Position numbers and translations under genes: made by a program
The notes under the pieces: generated by a model
What the model was told of the DNA's origin: nothing
The model's database searches: none
Seen by the model: the letters and a program-made list of their open reading frames with translations, nothing else
In this document: piece after piece, positions 10,627 through 19,364 of the stretch
Layout: each line of letters starts with the position of its first letter
How positions within the stretch are numbered: position 1 is the stretch's first letter
From: AC-51 sp036265325
GTDB taxonomy: Bacteria > Actinomycetota > UBA4738 > HRBIN12
Direction: 5' to 3'
DNA: 64,000 bases
Assembly (NCBI GenBank): GCA_036265325.1
Contig: DATAPH010000029.1
Span: 46,227-110,226 of the forward strand

Positions 10627-11781
10627 CTACGGGGCGCCGTGGCACGTTCCCGCACCCGAGTCGACGGACCCCCTTCCGGTGCGGTTCTTGAAGATCTTGT
10701 AGCCGCGGCGCGGCGAGTACACCCAGTGTCCGGGGCTCCCCTGGACCGGCACGAACCGGTAGGCGTAGCCGTCGGGCTTGAGCGTCATCGACAAGATCCC
10801 GAAGGCCCTGTTGCTGGCCGCAGCGATCTCCTTCGGCATCTTGTTCACGGGGATCATGGGCTGCAGCGTGTCGCCGCCGGTTCCGACGATGAACTCTGTG
10901 AACCCGTGCGCGGGATCGGCCTTGCCGAGTGGGTTGATCGGCACGGTGCGCTGGTAGAAGTGCTCGTGCCCGTTGAGCACCACGTCGCCACCGTTCCGGT
11001 AGAAGACGCGGTACAGCGGCCGGGTATGCGAATACACGCCGTGGAGCAGCGAACCCGTCCCACCGGGCCAGCCGTTCCCGACCCCGAAGTACGACGGATG
11101 GTGGAAGTACACAAGCGTGCAGTCGTTCTGATGCTGCTGCAGATCACGCGCGAACCAGTCGTACATCGGGTCGCCCCTGTGACAACCCCAGGGCGATCCG
11201 CTCCCCCACGCCGGCACCGTGTGCCAGTGACCTCCGTAGAACACCGACGTGTAGCTCCAACACCATTGCGAGTTCAACGACACGATATGCCAGGCGCCGA
11301 GGTTGTAGGAGTACGAGCCGCCGAGCCGGTTCTTCCAGTGCGCCCGATCACCGAAGTACTTCCGATAGCCCGCGTACGGGTTCCCCTTGGCATCCACGGT
11401 GTAACTCTCGTGGTTGCCCGGCGACGGCATCGTGATGGACATGACCTTGCCATACGTCGGGTCGTACCAGCGTCGGAAGTCCGGGTACGCGCCGTAGTAA
11501 TACTGCAGGTCCCCGAGCGGCAGGAACCGGTCGTAGTTCCCGTTAGCGATCAGGTTGGCCACCTTGCCGTATTGGCAGAAGCCTCGGATGTACCGGCGAT
11601 CGGTCGAGCTCGGATCGGCGCCCTTGTTGGGCGGACCCGAGCAGACCATGTCGCCGACCGCGGCGATCTTCACGGTCTTGGTCGAGGCGGCAGCCGGACC
11701 CAGGGGCTCAGCGGCGAGGCCGGCGATGAAGATGAGGGACGCGACTGCAGCGACTATCCGACGAACACGCATGGGACGCAT
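10627..11781 (-). CDS. secreted metallophosphoesterase
   Basis: 384 residues with a Sec signal peptide (basic start MRPMRVRR, hydrophobic core, AAAS near residue 33). All dinuclear-metal motifs of the calcineurin-like superfamily are present: GDMVC, GDLQYYYG, GNHES, FHHPSYFG and NGHEHFYQR. The order and the HEHFYQR end resemble secreted acid-phosphatase-type phosphoesterases. It likely hydrolyses phosphate esters outside the cell; the substrate is not predictable. An ATG three codons further in is an alternative start. It is convergent with the kinase gene, 6 bp apart. Confidence 0.88.
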   Translation of the reverse strand: MRPMRVRRIVAAVASLIFIAGLAAEPLGPAAASTKTVKIAAVGDMVCSGPPNKGADPSSTDRRYIRGFCQYGKVANLIANGNYDRFLPLGDLQYYYGAYPDFRRWYDPTYGKVMSITMPSPGNHESYTVDAKGNPYAGYRKYFGDRAHWKNRLGGSYSYNLGAWHIVSLNSQWCWSYTSVFYGGHWHTVPAWGSGSPWGCHRGDPMYDWFARDLQQHQNDCTLVYFHHPSYFGVGNGWPGGTGSLLHGVYSHTRPLYRVFYRNGGDVVLNGHEHFYQRTVPINPLGKADPAHGFTEFIVGTGGDTLQPMIPVNKMPKEIAAASNRAFGILSMTLKPDGYAYRFVPVQGSPGHWVYSPRRGYKIFKNRTGRGSVDSGAGTCHGAP

Positions 11782-11828
11782 CGTTCCCCAGCGTCCGCGA
11801 CGGTGTCAATCAGGGCACTTGGCGAGGC

Positions 11829-12452
11829 TCAGGCTTCGAGCTCGGCCCCGGGTCCCTCCTGATAGCTGTACCGCTCCTCGGCGAAGGGCTCGGCGTGGAT
11901 ATGGTAGCCGCGGACCTCCCAGAACCCGCGCGTATTCTTCGCAGAGAACTCCAGACCGGTCAGCCACTTCGCGCTCTTCCAGGCGTAGCGACTCGGTACG
12001 ACGAGTCGGAGCGGCCAGCCGTGATCAGGCGAAAGGTCCTCGCCGTCCTTGCGCCAGGCGACCAGCACGTCGTCGTCGTTCATGGCCTCGAGCGACAGGT
12101 TGGACGTGTAGTTGTAGGCGCAGTGCGCGATGACCCACTTGGCCTCGGGTGTGGGCTTCGCGCGGTCCCGGAGCGTCGCGAACGACACGCCCTCCCACAC
12201 ATTGTCGAGCTGCGACCAGCCGGTCACACAGTGCATGTCGGCATCGATCTTCACGGTCGGGAGCGCACGCAGCTCTTCGTACGTGAGCGTGTACGGCTCC
12301 TCGACGAGGCCGGAGATCTCAAGGTCCCAGTTGACGCCGTCGAACTTCGGGATCGGGCCGTAGTGGAGCACCGGCCACGTCTTCACCAGGCGCTGGCCAG
12401 GCGGCACCCGCTTCGCGATCTCGGGTGGATAGCTCTTCTGGAACAGACTCAC
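11829..12452 (-). CDS. sulfite-oxidase-like molybdopterin oxidoreductase
   Basis: About 207 residues of a stand-alone oxidoreductase molybdopterin-binding domain of the sulfite oxidase/YedY (MsrP) superfamily. The molybdenum-ligand cysteine is in DMHCVTGWSQ. YGPIPKFDGVNWDLEISGLV near the start and DHGWPLRLVVP later are typical of the family. There is no heme or membrane domain and no twin-arginine signal, so it is probably cytoplasmic. The GTG at 12452 overlaps the threonine aldolase stop by 4 bp (GTGA) and has AAGGAGG just upstream, indicating translational coupling. It is one of two molybdenum enzymes in the window; mobA lies 6 kb away. Confidence 0.87.
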   Translation of the reverse strand: MSLFQKSYPPEIAKRVPPGQRLVKTWPVLHYGPIPKFDGVNWDLEISGLVEEPYTLTYEELRALPTVKIDADMHCVTGWSQLDNVWEGVSFATLRDRAKPTPEAKWVIAHCAYNYTSNLSLEAMNDDDVLVAWRKDGEDLSPDHGWPLRLVVPSRYAWKSAKWLTGLEFSAKNTRGFWEVRGYHIHAEPFAEERYSYQEGPGAELEA

Positions 12453-13513
12453 GAAGCCTCCTTCGGGACGTCGCCCGCGATCGTCTTCCATGCGTCGATC
12501 GCCGTCGCGACACCTTCGTCGTCGATGTCCACGTGGGTGACCATCCGCACGCCCGCCGGGACCGGGACGGCGCCGACGCCGGAGGCCGCGAGCCGGTCGA
12601 GCACCTCGGCCGTTCGTAGCCCCACGGCATCGGTGTCGACGAAGACCATGTTCGTTACGACGCGGTCCAGATCGACGCTGCCGGGAAGCAGCTCCGCGAT
12701 CGCCTCGCCGAGCCGGCGCGCGCGCACATGGTCCTCGACGAGCCGGTCACGGCCGGTGTCCAGAGCAATCAGCCCGGCCGCCGCCATGATCCCCGCCTGG
12801 CGCCAGGCGCCGCCGTACAGGATCCAGATCCGCCTGGCCTCTCGGATGAGATCGGCCGGTCCACAGAGCACCGAGCCGATCGGTGCCCCGAGTCCCTTGC
12901 TGAGGCAGAACATCATCGTGTCGACCTGGTCGGTCCAGGCACGAACGTCCTCGCCGGTCGCCGCGACCGCGTTCCAGACGCGCGCGCCGTCGAGGTGGAC
13001 GCCGACGCCTGCGTGCGTCGTGATCTCGCGGATCGCCCGCAGCTCGGCACTGGGCAAGATCGTCCCGCCGTACGCCCCCACGGTGTTCTCGACCCCGAGC
13101 GCGTCGACGACCTCGACGTCGAAGTAATCGTCGTGCTCGAGCAGGCGCTCGGCGAGCGCCGCCGTCATGTAGCCGTTCGGGTTGTCGTGGCCGGTGCGGT
13201 AGGCGATCCCGGCGAGCACCGCGCTCGTCATCACCTCGGTGGTCGCGATGTGCGCCGACGTCTCGGCCGCGACGAGGTGACCCTGGCCGCCGGCGTTGAG
13301 CCGGACGCCGATCTGGTTCGCCATCGTGCCGGTCGCAACGTAGAGCGCCGCCTCCTTGCCCGTCAGTTCGGCCGCGAGGTCCTGGAGTCGGTTCACCGTT
13401 GGGTCGTCGCCGTACCAAGCGTCCCCGACCTCGGCGGAGGCCATCGCCGCCCGCATCGCCTCCGACGGGGTGGAGACGGTGTCCGAACGCAAGTCGACCC
13501 GGAACGGCGGCAT
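12449..13513 (-). CDS. ltaE: low-specificity L-threonine aldolase
   Basis: A 354-residue PLP enzyme of the beta-eliminating lyase family that cleaves threonine or allo-threonine to glycine and acetaldehyde. VDLRSDTVSTPSEAMRAAM at the N-terminus and the cofactor lysine in CLSKGLGAPIGS are diagnostic; HLDGAR carries the PLP aspartate. A TAGACT hexamer lies 7 nt before the ATG with no Shine-Dalgarno, so the mRNA is probably leaderless. It is coupled to the molybdoenzyme downstream. Glycine and its C1 unit could feed the folate genes elsewhere in the window, which is inference. Confidence 0.9.
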   Translation of the reverse strand: MPPFRVDLRSDTVSTPSEAMRAAMASAEVGDAWYGDDPTVNRLQDLAAELTGKEAALYVATGTMANQIGVRLNAGGQGHLVAAETSAHIATTEVMTSAVLAGIAYRTGHDNPNGYMTAALAERLLEHDDYFDVEVVDALGVENTVGAYGGTILPSAELRAIREITTHAGVGVHLDGARVWNAVAATGEDVRAWTDQVDTMMFCLSKGLGAPIGSVLCGPADLIREARRIWILYGGAWRQAGIMAAAGLIALDTGRDRLVEDHVRARRLGEAIAELLPGSVDLDRVVTNMVFVDTDAVGLRTAEVLDRLAASGVGAVPVPAGVRMVTHVDIDDEGVATAIDAWKTIAGDVPKEAS

Positions 13514-13558
13514 GCGGCGCAGTCTAGTGGCGGCTTGGAGGAACGCTCGGTCGAACCC

Positions 13559-14707
13559 TCAGTACAGGAACATCGGTTTGCCGTCGACGTGGCGGATCTT
13601 CGGCAGGTAGCGCTCGGCGTCGTAGAGCGCGGATACGTCGACGCGTTTGACGCCCTGGCCGAGGACGGTGAGCGGGACGTTCACGTAGTTGCCGTTGCGG
13701 AGCGCGACGAGACGACCGGTCGACCCCTCGATGACAAGGTCGGTCGCCATCACTGCGTAGTTGATCGCTACCATCAGATCGAGCGAGTCCGGCGAGCCCG
13801 AGCGCATCAGGTAGCCGAGCTGCTGATGGATCATGTCCTGGCCGGTGCGCTCTTTGAGCAGCTCGCTCGTCAGCTCGCCGATCCCGCCGAGCTTGCGGTG
13901 CCCGTACGCATCCTCGTCGCCCGACAGCATCATGTCGCCGTCCGTGAGGGTCGCGCCCTCGCTGATCGTCATCATCGCGTAGTTGCTCGGGTTGTCCCTC
14001 TTGTCGCGCATCAGCAGCTCGGCGAGCCTGTCGACGTCGAACGGCACTTCGCTGATGATCGCGCGGTCGACGCCCGAGAGGTACGCGGACACGAGCGACG
14101 TCTCACCGCTGTAGCGACCGAAGACCTCGACGACGGCGAGCCGCTCGTGCGAGCCCGCGCTCGTCCGCAGCTGGTGCACGAAATTCACCGTACGCGTGAC
14201 CGCGGTCGAGAAGCCGATGCAGTAGTCGGTGCCGTGGACGTCGTTGTCCATCGTCTTCGGGATCGCGACGACCGGGACGCCCTCTTGATGCAGTCGAAGG
14301 CCGAACGACAACGTGTCGTCGCCGCCGATCGGGATGAGCGCCGAGATGCGGAGCCGTTCGATCATCCGCAACACGTGCGCGGTGTGGTCGCGCGGCGCAT
14401 CGTCGGTCCGACCGCCGCGCAAGAACGCCGGCTCGTTCGCGGGCCTCACCTTGGCCGGATTCGTCCGGGAGGTGTGTAGGAACGTGCCACCGCTGCGGTC
14501 GATCGTGCGCACGGTCGCCGGATCCAGCATGATCGTGCCGGTCTGGACGGCGAGCGGGTTCTCGGGATCGGTGTCGAGCAGGCCCGCCCAGCCCTTGCGG
14601 ATGCCGATCACCTGGTGGCCTTCGCTCGTCGCACGGCCGACGACGGCTTTGATGCACGCGTTCAGCCCCGGCACGTCGCCGCCACCGGTGAGGATGCCGA
14701 TCTTCAT
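13559..14707 (-). CDS. phosphofructokinase, probably PPi-dependent
   Basis: 382 residues of the PfkA family (TGGGDVPGLNA start, KLGGIGELTSELL later). The phosphoryl-donor site reads GGDD (Asp130-Asp131) and PKTMDND (Lys151). Asp at the position of E. coli Gly104 together with Lys at that of Gly124 is the published signature of pyrophosphate-dependent enzymes, so this is probably a PPi:fructose-6-phosphate phosphotransferase. A TAGGCT hexamer 6 nt before the ATG suggests a leaderless transcript. It sits 30 bp downstream of a paralogue with a different donor site. Confidence 0.88.
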   Translation of the reverse strand: MKIGILTGGGDVPGLNACIKAVVGRATSEGHQVIGIRKGWAGLLDTDPENPLAVQTGTIMLDPATVRTIDRSGGTFLHTSRTNPAKVRPANEPAFLRGGRTDDAPRDHTAHVLRMIERLRISALIPIGGDDTLSFGLRLHQEGVPVVAIPKTMDNDVHGTDYCIGFSTAVTRTVNFVHQLRTSAGSHERLAVVEVFGRYSGETSLVSAYLSGVDRAIISEVPFDVDRLAELLMRDKRDNPSNYAMMTISEGATLTDGDMMLSGDEDAYGHRKLGGIGELTSELLKERTGQDMIHQQLGYLMRSGSPDSLDLMVAINYAVMATDLVIEGSTGRLVALRNGNYVNVPLTVLGQGVKRVDVSALYDAERYLPKIRHVDGKPMFLY

Positions 14708-14737
14708 GCGGGCAGCCTACAGAGCGCCTTCACGCCG

Positions 14738-15751
14738 CTAGCAGAGGATCTCGGGGATCTGCCACAACTCCGGCGGGAGCGTGCGCGGACCCTGGATCTC
14801 GGCGAGGGGCACGGGCTCGATCCGGCCGGCGTGCAGGCCCATCATGACGTCCCAGCCGCCGTCGAACGCGCGATCGACGGCGTCGCGCCCGAGACGCGTC
14901 GCGAGCACGCGGTCGAACGCCACGGGTGAGCCGCCACGCTGCACATGGCCGAGCACCGTGACACGGGTCTCGAATCCGGTGCGGCGCCCGATCTCCTCCG
15001 CGACGATCGACCCGATCCCGCCGAGCCGCGGGAACCCGTTCGCGTCCACCGGATAGTCCGGGACCAACATGGACGCCTCGATCGGCGTCGCGCCCTCAGA
15101 GACGACAACGATCGCGAACGAGCGCCGCAGCACCACCGTTTCGCGGATCCGCCGGCACACGGCCTCGATGTCGAAGGGGTGCTCCGGCAGCAATATCACG
15201 TCGGCACCTGCCGCCACGCCCGCGGTGTAGCCGATCCAGCCGGCGTGGCGGCCCATGACCTCGCACACCATTACGCGGTCGTGGCTCTCTGCGGTGCTGT
15301 ACAGGCGGTCGACGAGGTCGGTCGCGATCTGCGCGGCCGTATGGAACCCGATGCTTGCGTCGGTGCCGCAGACGTCGTTATCGATCGTCTTCGGGATGCC
15401 GATGACAGGCACGCTGACCCACACGGCCTCTGCGATCGTGCCCTCGCCGCCGATCACCAGCATCCCGTCCAGCCGGTGCACGCCGAACGTCTCGCGGACG
15501 CGTTCGACGCCTCCCTCGATCCGGTGCGGCTGCACGCCGCTGGTGCCGAGGAAGGTGCCGCCCCGCGGCAAGATGCCGCGGACATCGTCGATCGTGAGCT
15601 CCTTGGCTTCGTTGTCGAGGACGCCTCGCCAGCCGTCGGCGAACCCGATCACCGTTGCGCCGCGTTCGGCGTGGCCGTACCGCACGATGGCGCGGAGCGC
15701 GGCGTTCAGCCCGGGGCAGTCACCGCCGCCCGTGAGGACCCCCAGACGCAT
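14738..15751 (-). CDS. pfkA: 6-phosphofructokinase, group III ATP type
   Basis: 337 residues, same family as the next gene. The donor site reads GGEGT (Gly104) and PKTIDND (Lys121), the Gly/Lys combination of the actinobacterial group III enzymes, for example in Streptomyces, which use ATP. Other family motifs are TGGGDCPGLNA, MGRHAGWI and HVQRGGSP. A TAGGGT hexamer 6 nt before the ATG marks a likely leaderless promoter of its own. The pair with the Asp-type paralogue probably arose by duplication and then specialised on ATP and PPi. Confidence 0.9.
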   Translation of the reverse strand: MRLGVLTGGGDCPGLNAALRAIVRYGHAERGATVIGFADGWRGVLDNEAKELTIDDVRGILPRGGTFLGTSGVQPHRIEGGVERVRETFGVHRLDGMLVIGGEGTIAEAVWVSVPVIGIPKTIDNDVCGTDASIGFHTAAQIATDLVDRLYSTAESHDRVMVCEVMGRHAGWIGYTAGVAAGADVILLPEHPFDIEAVCRRIRETVVLRRSFAIVVVSEGATPIEASMLVPDYPVDANGFPRLGGIGSIVAEEIGRRTGFETRVTVLGHVQRGGSPVAFDRVLATRLGRDAVDRAFDGGWDVMMGLHAGRIEPVPLAEIQGPRTLPPELWQIPEILC

Positions 15752-15816
15752 GCAGGCACCCTATCCGCCGGTCACGCGCGCGTCGGGAGCCGCCGGCGAG
15801 TCGGTACGATGTCGAG

Positions 15817-15966
15817 ATGCTTGCCCGTCTGATCCCCGACCACATCGGCCTGCTCGAAGGGATCTTCCTGTTCGGGTTGACGGTCCTCGCGGCGTTGGTC
15901 GGGGTCTTCGCGCTGTACGTGGTCGGGCAGCAGTTCCGCAACCCGGGCCGCTCCGACCGCCGCTAA
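15817..15966 (+). CDS. 49-residue single-pass membrane protein
   Basis: A short open frame starting MLARLIPDH with one strong hydrophobic helix (about residues 13-40) and a basic tail ending RNPGRSDRR. A TACGAT hexamer ends exactly 6 nt before the ATG, placing the predicted transcription start on the A of the start codon. This matches the leaderless pattern of several neighbours and supports expression. The stop overlaps the convergent carbamate kinase stop by 4 bases. No family is recognised. Confidence 0.55.
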   Translation: MLARLIPDHIGLLEGIFLFGLTVLAALVGVFALYVVGQQFRNPGRSDRR

Positions 15967-16910
15967 GGCTCGCCCGCGACGATCTCCGTGCCGGCGGTCC
16001 CGGCCAGCGCCTCGGTCGCCTGCGCGAGATCGGCGATCACCGCCCTGCTCCCGCCTTCGCCGACGAAGTGAACCGCGGCTTCTACCTTCGGACCCATCGA
16101 TCCCCGCCCGAACTCACCCTTCTTCAGGAGGCGCCGGGCCTCGGCGAGGTCCATGCGCTCGATGGCCTCGGGCATGAGCGAGCCGAAGCCGCGCTGCACG
16201 CGCGGCACGTCGGTAAGGATCAACAGCACCTCCGCGTCGACCTCGCGCGCGAGGATCGCGGCGGCCAGGTCTTTGTCGACGACGCCCTCCTTGCCGATCA
16301 GACGCGGTCCCTTCTCGATCACCGGCACGCCGCCGCCGCCCGCGGCGATCACGATCACCCCGTCGGCGATCAACTGGCGGATCACCGGCGTCTCGACGAT
16401 CGAGTACGGCTTCGGGCTCGGCACGACGCGACGCCAGCCGCCGTGCGGGTCGGGTTTGACCGCCCACCCGCGCTGCTCTTCCCGCCGGTGCGCCTGCGCC
16501 TCGGTCAGGTACGGCCCGACGTACTTCGTCGGGTTGCGGAACGCCGGGTCCTGAGACCGCACCCGCGTGAGCGTGAGGATCGTCGTGACCGGGCGCTCCG
16601 TGCCGCGCTCGAAGAAGACGTCGCCGATGGTGACCTGGAGCAGATAGCCGATCTGGCCTTGGCTCTCGGCGCCGCAGACGTCCAACGGCATGGGGTGCAC
16701 CTGCTTCGCCGCCGCCTCCTGCTGCATCAAGATCCGGCCCACCTGCGGCCCGTTGCCGTGCGTGACGACGACCTCCCAGCCGGCGGCCGCGACGTCGGCG
16801 ATCCGCTCCGCAGCCGTCCGCGCGGCGGCGTACATCTCCTCGTAGGTGTCGGGCGCGCCACGGCGCAGCAGCGCGTTCCCTCCGAGGGCGATCACGACCC
16901 GGTTCATCAC
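15963..16910 (-). CDS. arcC: carbamate kinase
   Basis: A 315-residue amino acid kinase. VVIALGGNALLRRG, THGNGPQVGRI and the late GSMGPKVEAA are the conserved motifs of carbamate kinases, which make ATP and carbamate from carbamoyl phosphate and ADP (catabolic direction). AAGGA lies 5 nt before the ATG. It is the last gene of the minus-strand run that starts with the formate dehydrogenase, 78 bp after the MBL-fold gene. No arginine deiminase or ornithine carbamoyltransferase is present, so the usual arginine route does not explain it. Confidence 0.93.
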   Translation of the reverse strand: MMNRVVIALGGNALLRRGAPDTYEEMYAAARTAAERIADVAAAGWEVVVTHGNGPQVGRILMQQEAAAKQVHPMPLDVCGAESQGQIGYLLQVTIGDVFFERGTERPVTTILTLTRVRSQDPAFRNPTKYVGPYLTEAQAHRREEQRGWAVKPDPHGGWRRVVPSPKPYSIVETPVIRQLIADGVIVIAAGGGGVPVIEKGPRLIGKEGVVDKDLAAAILAREVDAEVLLILTDVPRVQRGFGSLMPEAIERMDLAEARRLLKKGEFGRGSMGPKVEAAVHFVGEGGSRAVIADLAQATEALAGTAGTEIVAGEP

Positions 16911-16988
16911 GTTCCTTCCTGCGCAGCGCGTCGGTGGACGAAGGTCACGATATCGGCGGTCCGCCCGGTTCCCTGGAGGAGGCGGACG

Positions 16989-17801
16989 TTAGGCGGGGTC
17001 GCCGACCCAGCGGCCGCGTTCGATCGAGCCGAACGGCTCAGCGAAATGGCTCACCCCGATCCGATAGCCATGCGATTCCGCGCGCCACAACAGCAAGCGG
17101 CGCGACGCGACGCCTAGCAGCGGGTCGTCGTCGTGCTCCGAGAACCACTCGCGCTCTGCGATCTGGATCGGCTGATGCAGCAGGTCGCCGGTCAGCAGCA
17201 AGCCCTCGTCGCGGTCGGTCAACAGCACGGCGCGGTGCCCGGGCGTGTGGCCGGGCGCGTGGATCAACCGGACCCCCGGCACGATGTCGTGGTTCGTTCC
17301 GTCGGTCCGCAGGAGACCGAGCGACTCCAGACGCTCCGCCGGCCGGATCGCGACGTACGCGTCGTCGTGCGCGCCCTCGAAGTACCGGAGGTCGGACGAG
17401 TGAAGGTGGTACGCGGCGTTCGGGAACCGCGGCTCGAGCTCCGCAGCCTCGATCCCCCCTGCGTGGTCGGCGTGCAGATGCGTGAGCGCGACGTGCGAGA
17501 CGTCGGCGAGGTCTTCTTTCGCCCAGGCGTCCGCGTTCCAGTGCTCCCAGGGCCGGTAGGGCCCGAACGGTCCCGCGCCCGTGTCGACGACCACCGTTGC
17601 CTCGGGTGTTTCGACGACGAACGCATGCACGTGCCAGGCCCACGCGTCCGTCCCGTGATACGCCCACGGATACGACCGACGTTCCGCGTCCCAGTCCACC
17701 GGCAGCCCCGGGAACTCCTCGGCGGTCGGGAGCGGAGCGAACCCTTCGCAGATCGTCCGGATCTCGAAGCGGCCCACGTGCGCAGGCGACACGTGCGTCA
17801 T
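16989..17801 (-). CDS. MBL-fold metallo-hydrolase
   Basis: About 270 residues of the metallo-beta-lactamase fold. The metal motif is THLHADHAGG, followed by Asp/His motifs in HAPGHTPGHR, LTGDLLHQP and GVSHFAEPFG. The layout fits AttM/N-acyl-homoserine-lactonase-like or general hydrolase members; the substrate is not assigned. The ATG at 17801 has a TAGGCT hexamer 8 nt upstream; an upstream extension would overlap mobA. It sits between mobA and arcC in the formate dehydrogenase run. Carbamoyl or formyl substrates are conceivable but there is no evidence. Confidence 0.83.
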   Translation of the reverse strand: MTHVSPAHVGRFEIRTICEGFAPLPTAEEFPGLPVDWDAERRSYPWAYHGTDAWAWHVHAFVVETPEATVVVDTGAGPFGPYRPWEHWNADAWAKEDLADVSHVALTHLHADHAGGIEAAELEPRFPNAAYHLHSSDLRYFEGAHDDAYVAIRPAERLESLGLLRTDGTNHDIVPGVRLIHAPGHTPGHRAVLLTDRDEGLLLTGDLLHQPIQIAEREWFSEHDDDPLLGVASRRLLLWRAESHGYRIGVSHFAEPFGSIERGRWVGDPA

Positions 17802-17812
17802 GGCCACGGAGC

Positions 17813-18421
17813 CTACCCGGAGCGGTCGCCCTGCCCCTGGAGGTCGCCCGGTTCGTCGATGTCGCGGAGCGTCAACCGGCCCGGGTCGAGCGCCGTCCAC
17901 GTCGCCTCGTCGATCACGGCGGTGCGCAGCGAGTCGAGCGCGTCGCGCAACCGGCGACGGCCTGCATGCAGGAGGGCGTGTACCGCGTCGGCGGCCGGCC
18001 ACGTGCGAAGCGCGATCGGCAACGGACGAGGCCGGTCGCCATCGGCAAGCGCAGCGGCCTCGACGCTCGCCTCGTCGAGCGTGTCGAGCAAGAGCCGAAG
18101 GACCGAGGGCTGGAGCTCGGGCATGTCCCCGCCCGCAACGAGCACCTGGTCGGTTCGGACCGCAGCGAGGAGCCCCGTGTGCAACCCGGCGAGCGGCCCC
18201 TCGCCTTCCTGCAGATCGTGCGTCACCGTCACGTCGTCCGGGAGGTCCTCCCGTTCGACGCCGGGAGGGACGACGACAATCACGCCGTCGGTGACGGCCG
18301 CGACGGCATCGACCGCGCGGCGAACCAGCGGCACGCCGTCCAGCGACGCACCGAGCTTGTCCGATCCGAACCGGGTAGAGCGTCCGCCGGCGAGCACGAT
18401 GCCGCTACGGAGCGGCGGCAT
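17813..18421 (-). CDS. mobA: molybdenum cofactor guanylyltransferase
   Basis: A 202-residue nucleotidyltransferase with the MobA signature GIVLAGGRSTRFGSDK near the start and AGGDMPELQP as the second metal motif. MobA links GMP to molybdopterin to form the MGD cofactor that DMSO-reductase-family enzymes such as formate dehydrogenase need. It overlaps the 3' end of the upstream Fe-S subunit gene by 17 bp, so it belongs to the formate dehydrogenase operon and supplies its cofactor. Confidence 0.9.
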   Translation of the reverse strand: MPPLRSGIVLAGGRSTRFGSDKLGASLDGVPLVRRAVDAVAAVTDGVIVVVPPGVEREDLPDDVTVTHDLQEGEGPLAGLHTGLLAAVRTDQVLVAGGDMPELQPSVLRLLLDTLDEASVEAAALADGDRPRPLPIALRTWPAADAVHALLHAGRRRLRDALDSLRTAVIDEATWTALDPGRLTLRDIDEPGDLQGQGDRSG

Positions 18422-19364
18422 CGTCCCGGCGCTTCCGCCGCTGCACGAACTGGAAGCCGAACCGTCCCTTGACGCACAGATGGCCGTGCGTCACGAACTG
18501 GTCGGCCGGCGAGCCGACCTTCACGATCGTGTTGTCCTGGACGTGCACCTCGAGCTCGCACCCCACGCCGCAATACGGGCAGATCGTGTTGGTGACGGTC
18601 TGCGCGGACTCATCCCAGGTCCCCGCCTCGCGCATGTCGTGTTCGCTCTTGAACATCAGCGCGCCCGTCGGGCAGACACCGATGCAATTGCCGCAGTAGA
18701 CGCACGCGCTCGCGTCCAGCGGCACCGCGTACTCGGTCGAGATGCGGGCATCGAACCCGCGCCCTGCCACCGCGATGGCGAACGTGTGCTGCGCGTCGGT
18801 GCCGCACGCCTCGACGCACTTGTAGCAGAGCACGCAGCGTCCGTAGTCGCGCACGTAGAGATCGTTGTCGATCTTGACCGGCTGCTCGACCGTCTCCGCC
18901 ACGGTTGGGTCGGGATCGTGGTGGTGGCCCGGCTCACGCCCGTCGCGCTCCCCCGCCGGCATCGGCTCCATCGCGGGGCCGAACCGCTCCGGGTCCGCCG
19001 CGTACTCGTCCTGCCACCGGTGCCAGTCCTCGTTCGCGAGCGACGTGTCCACGCTCGAACCGAGGAACTCCATGACGAGCTTCCGGGAATGCCGCACGCG
19101 CTCGGTGTCGGTCGAGATCCTCATTCCGGCCTCGGCCCGGCGCGAGCATGCGGGCACGAGCACCCGCGAGCCCTCCACCTCGACGACGCACACCCGGCAT
19201 GCGTTGATCGGCGTCAAGTTGTCGGCGTAGCACATCGTCGGCGTGTCGACGCCGGTCGCGCGGCACGCGTCGAGGATCGTCGAGCCTTCGGGGACACGCA
19301 CCGTCGTCCCGTCGATCTCGACGTCCATCAACTTCCGTGGGGTTTCGACCGGGATGGTGCTCAT
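18405..19364 (-). CDS. Fe-S subunit carrying the N-terminal part of a split formate dehydrogenase alpha chain
   Basis: 319 residues, all Fe-S domains. A [2Fe-2S] ferredoxin domain has Cys45, Cys56, Cys59 and Cys73. Two [4Fe-4S] sites follow (CVLCYKCVEAC and CVYCGNCIGVC). Last comes the [4Fe-4S] motif of molybdenum-bisMGD enzymes, CPYCGVGC with LCVKGRFGFQF. In ordinary FdhA this last motif continues directly into the catalytic domain with RLT-x-P. Here the chain stops about 15 residues later, and the catalytic gene (21204-23129) begins at MTRLTEPMV. The two polypeptides must therefore combine to form one enzyme. The ATG overlaps the NuoEF-type gene by 4 bp. Confidence 0.9.
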   Translation of the reverse strand: MSTIPVETPRKLMDVEIDGTTVRVPEGSTILDACRATGVDTPTMCYADNLTPINACRVCVVEVEGSRVLVPACSRRAEAGMRISTDTERVRHSRKLVMEFLGSSVDTSLANEDWHRWQDEYAADPERFGPAMEPMPAGERDGREPGHHHDPDPTVAETVEQPVKIDNDLYVRDYGRCVLCYKCVEACGTDAQHTFAIAVAGRGFDARISTEYAVPLDASACVYCGNCIGVCPTGALMFKSEHDMREAGTWDESAQTVTNTICPYCGVGCELEVHVQDNTIVKVGSPADQFVTHGHLCVKGRFGFQFVQRRKRRDDAAAP

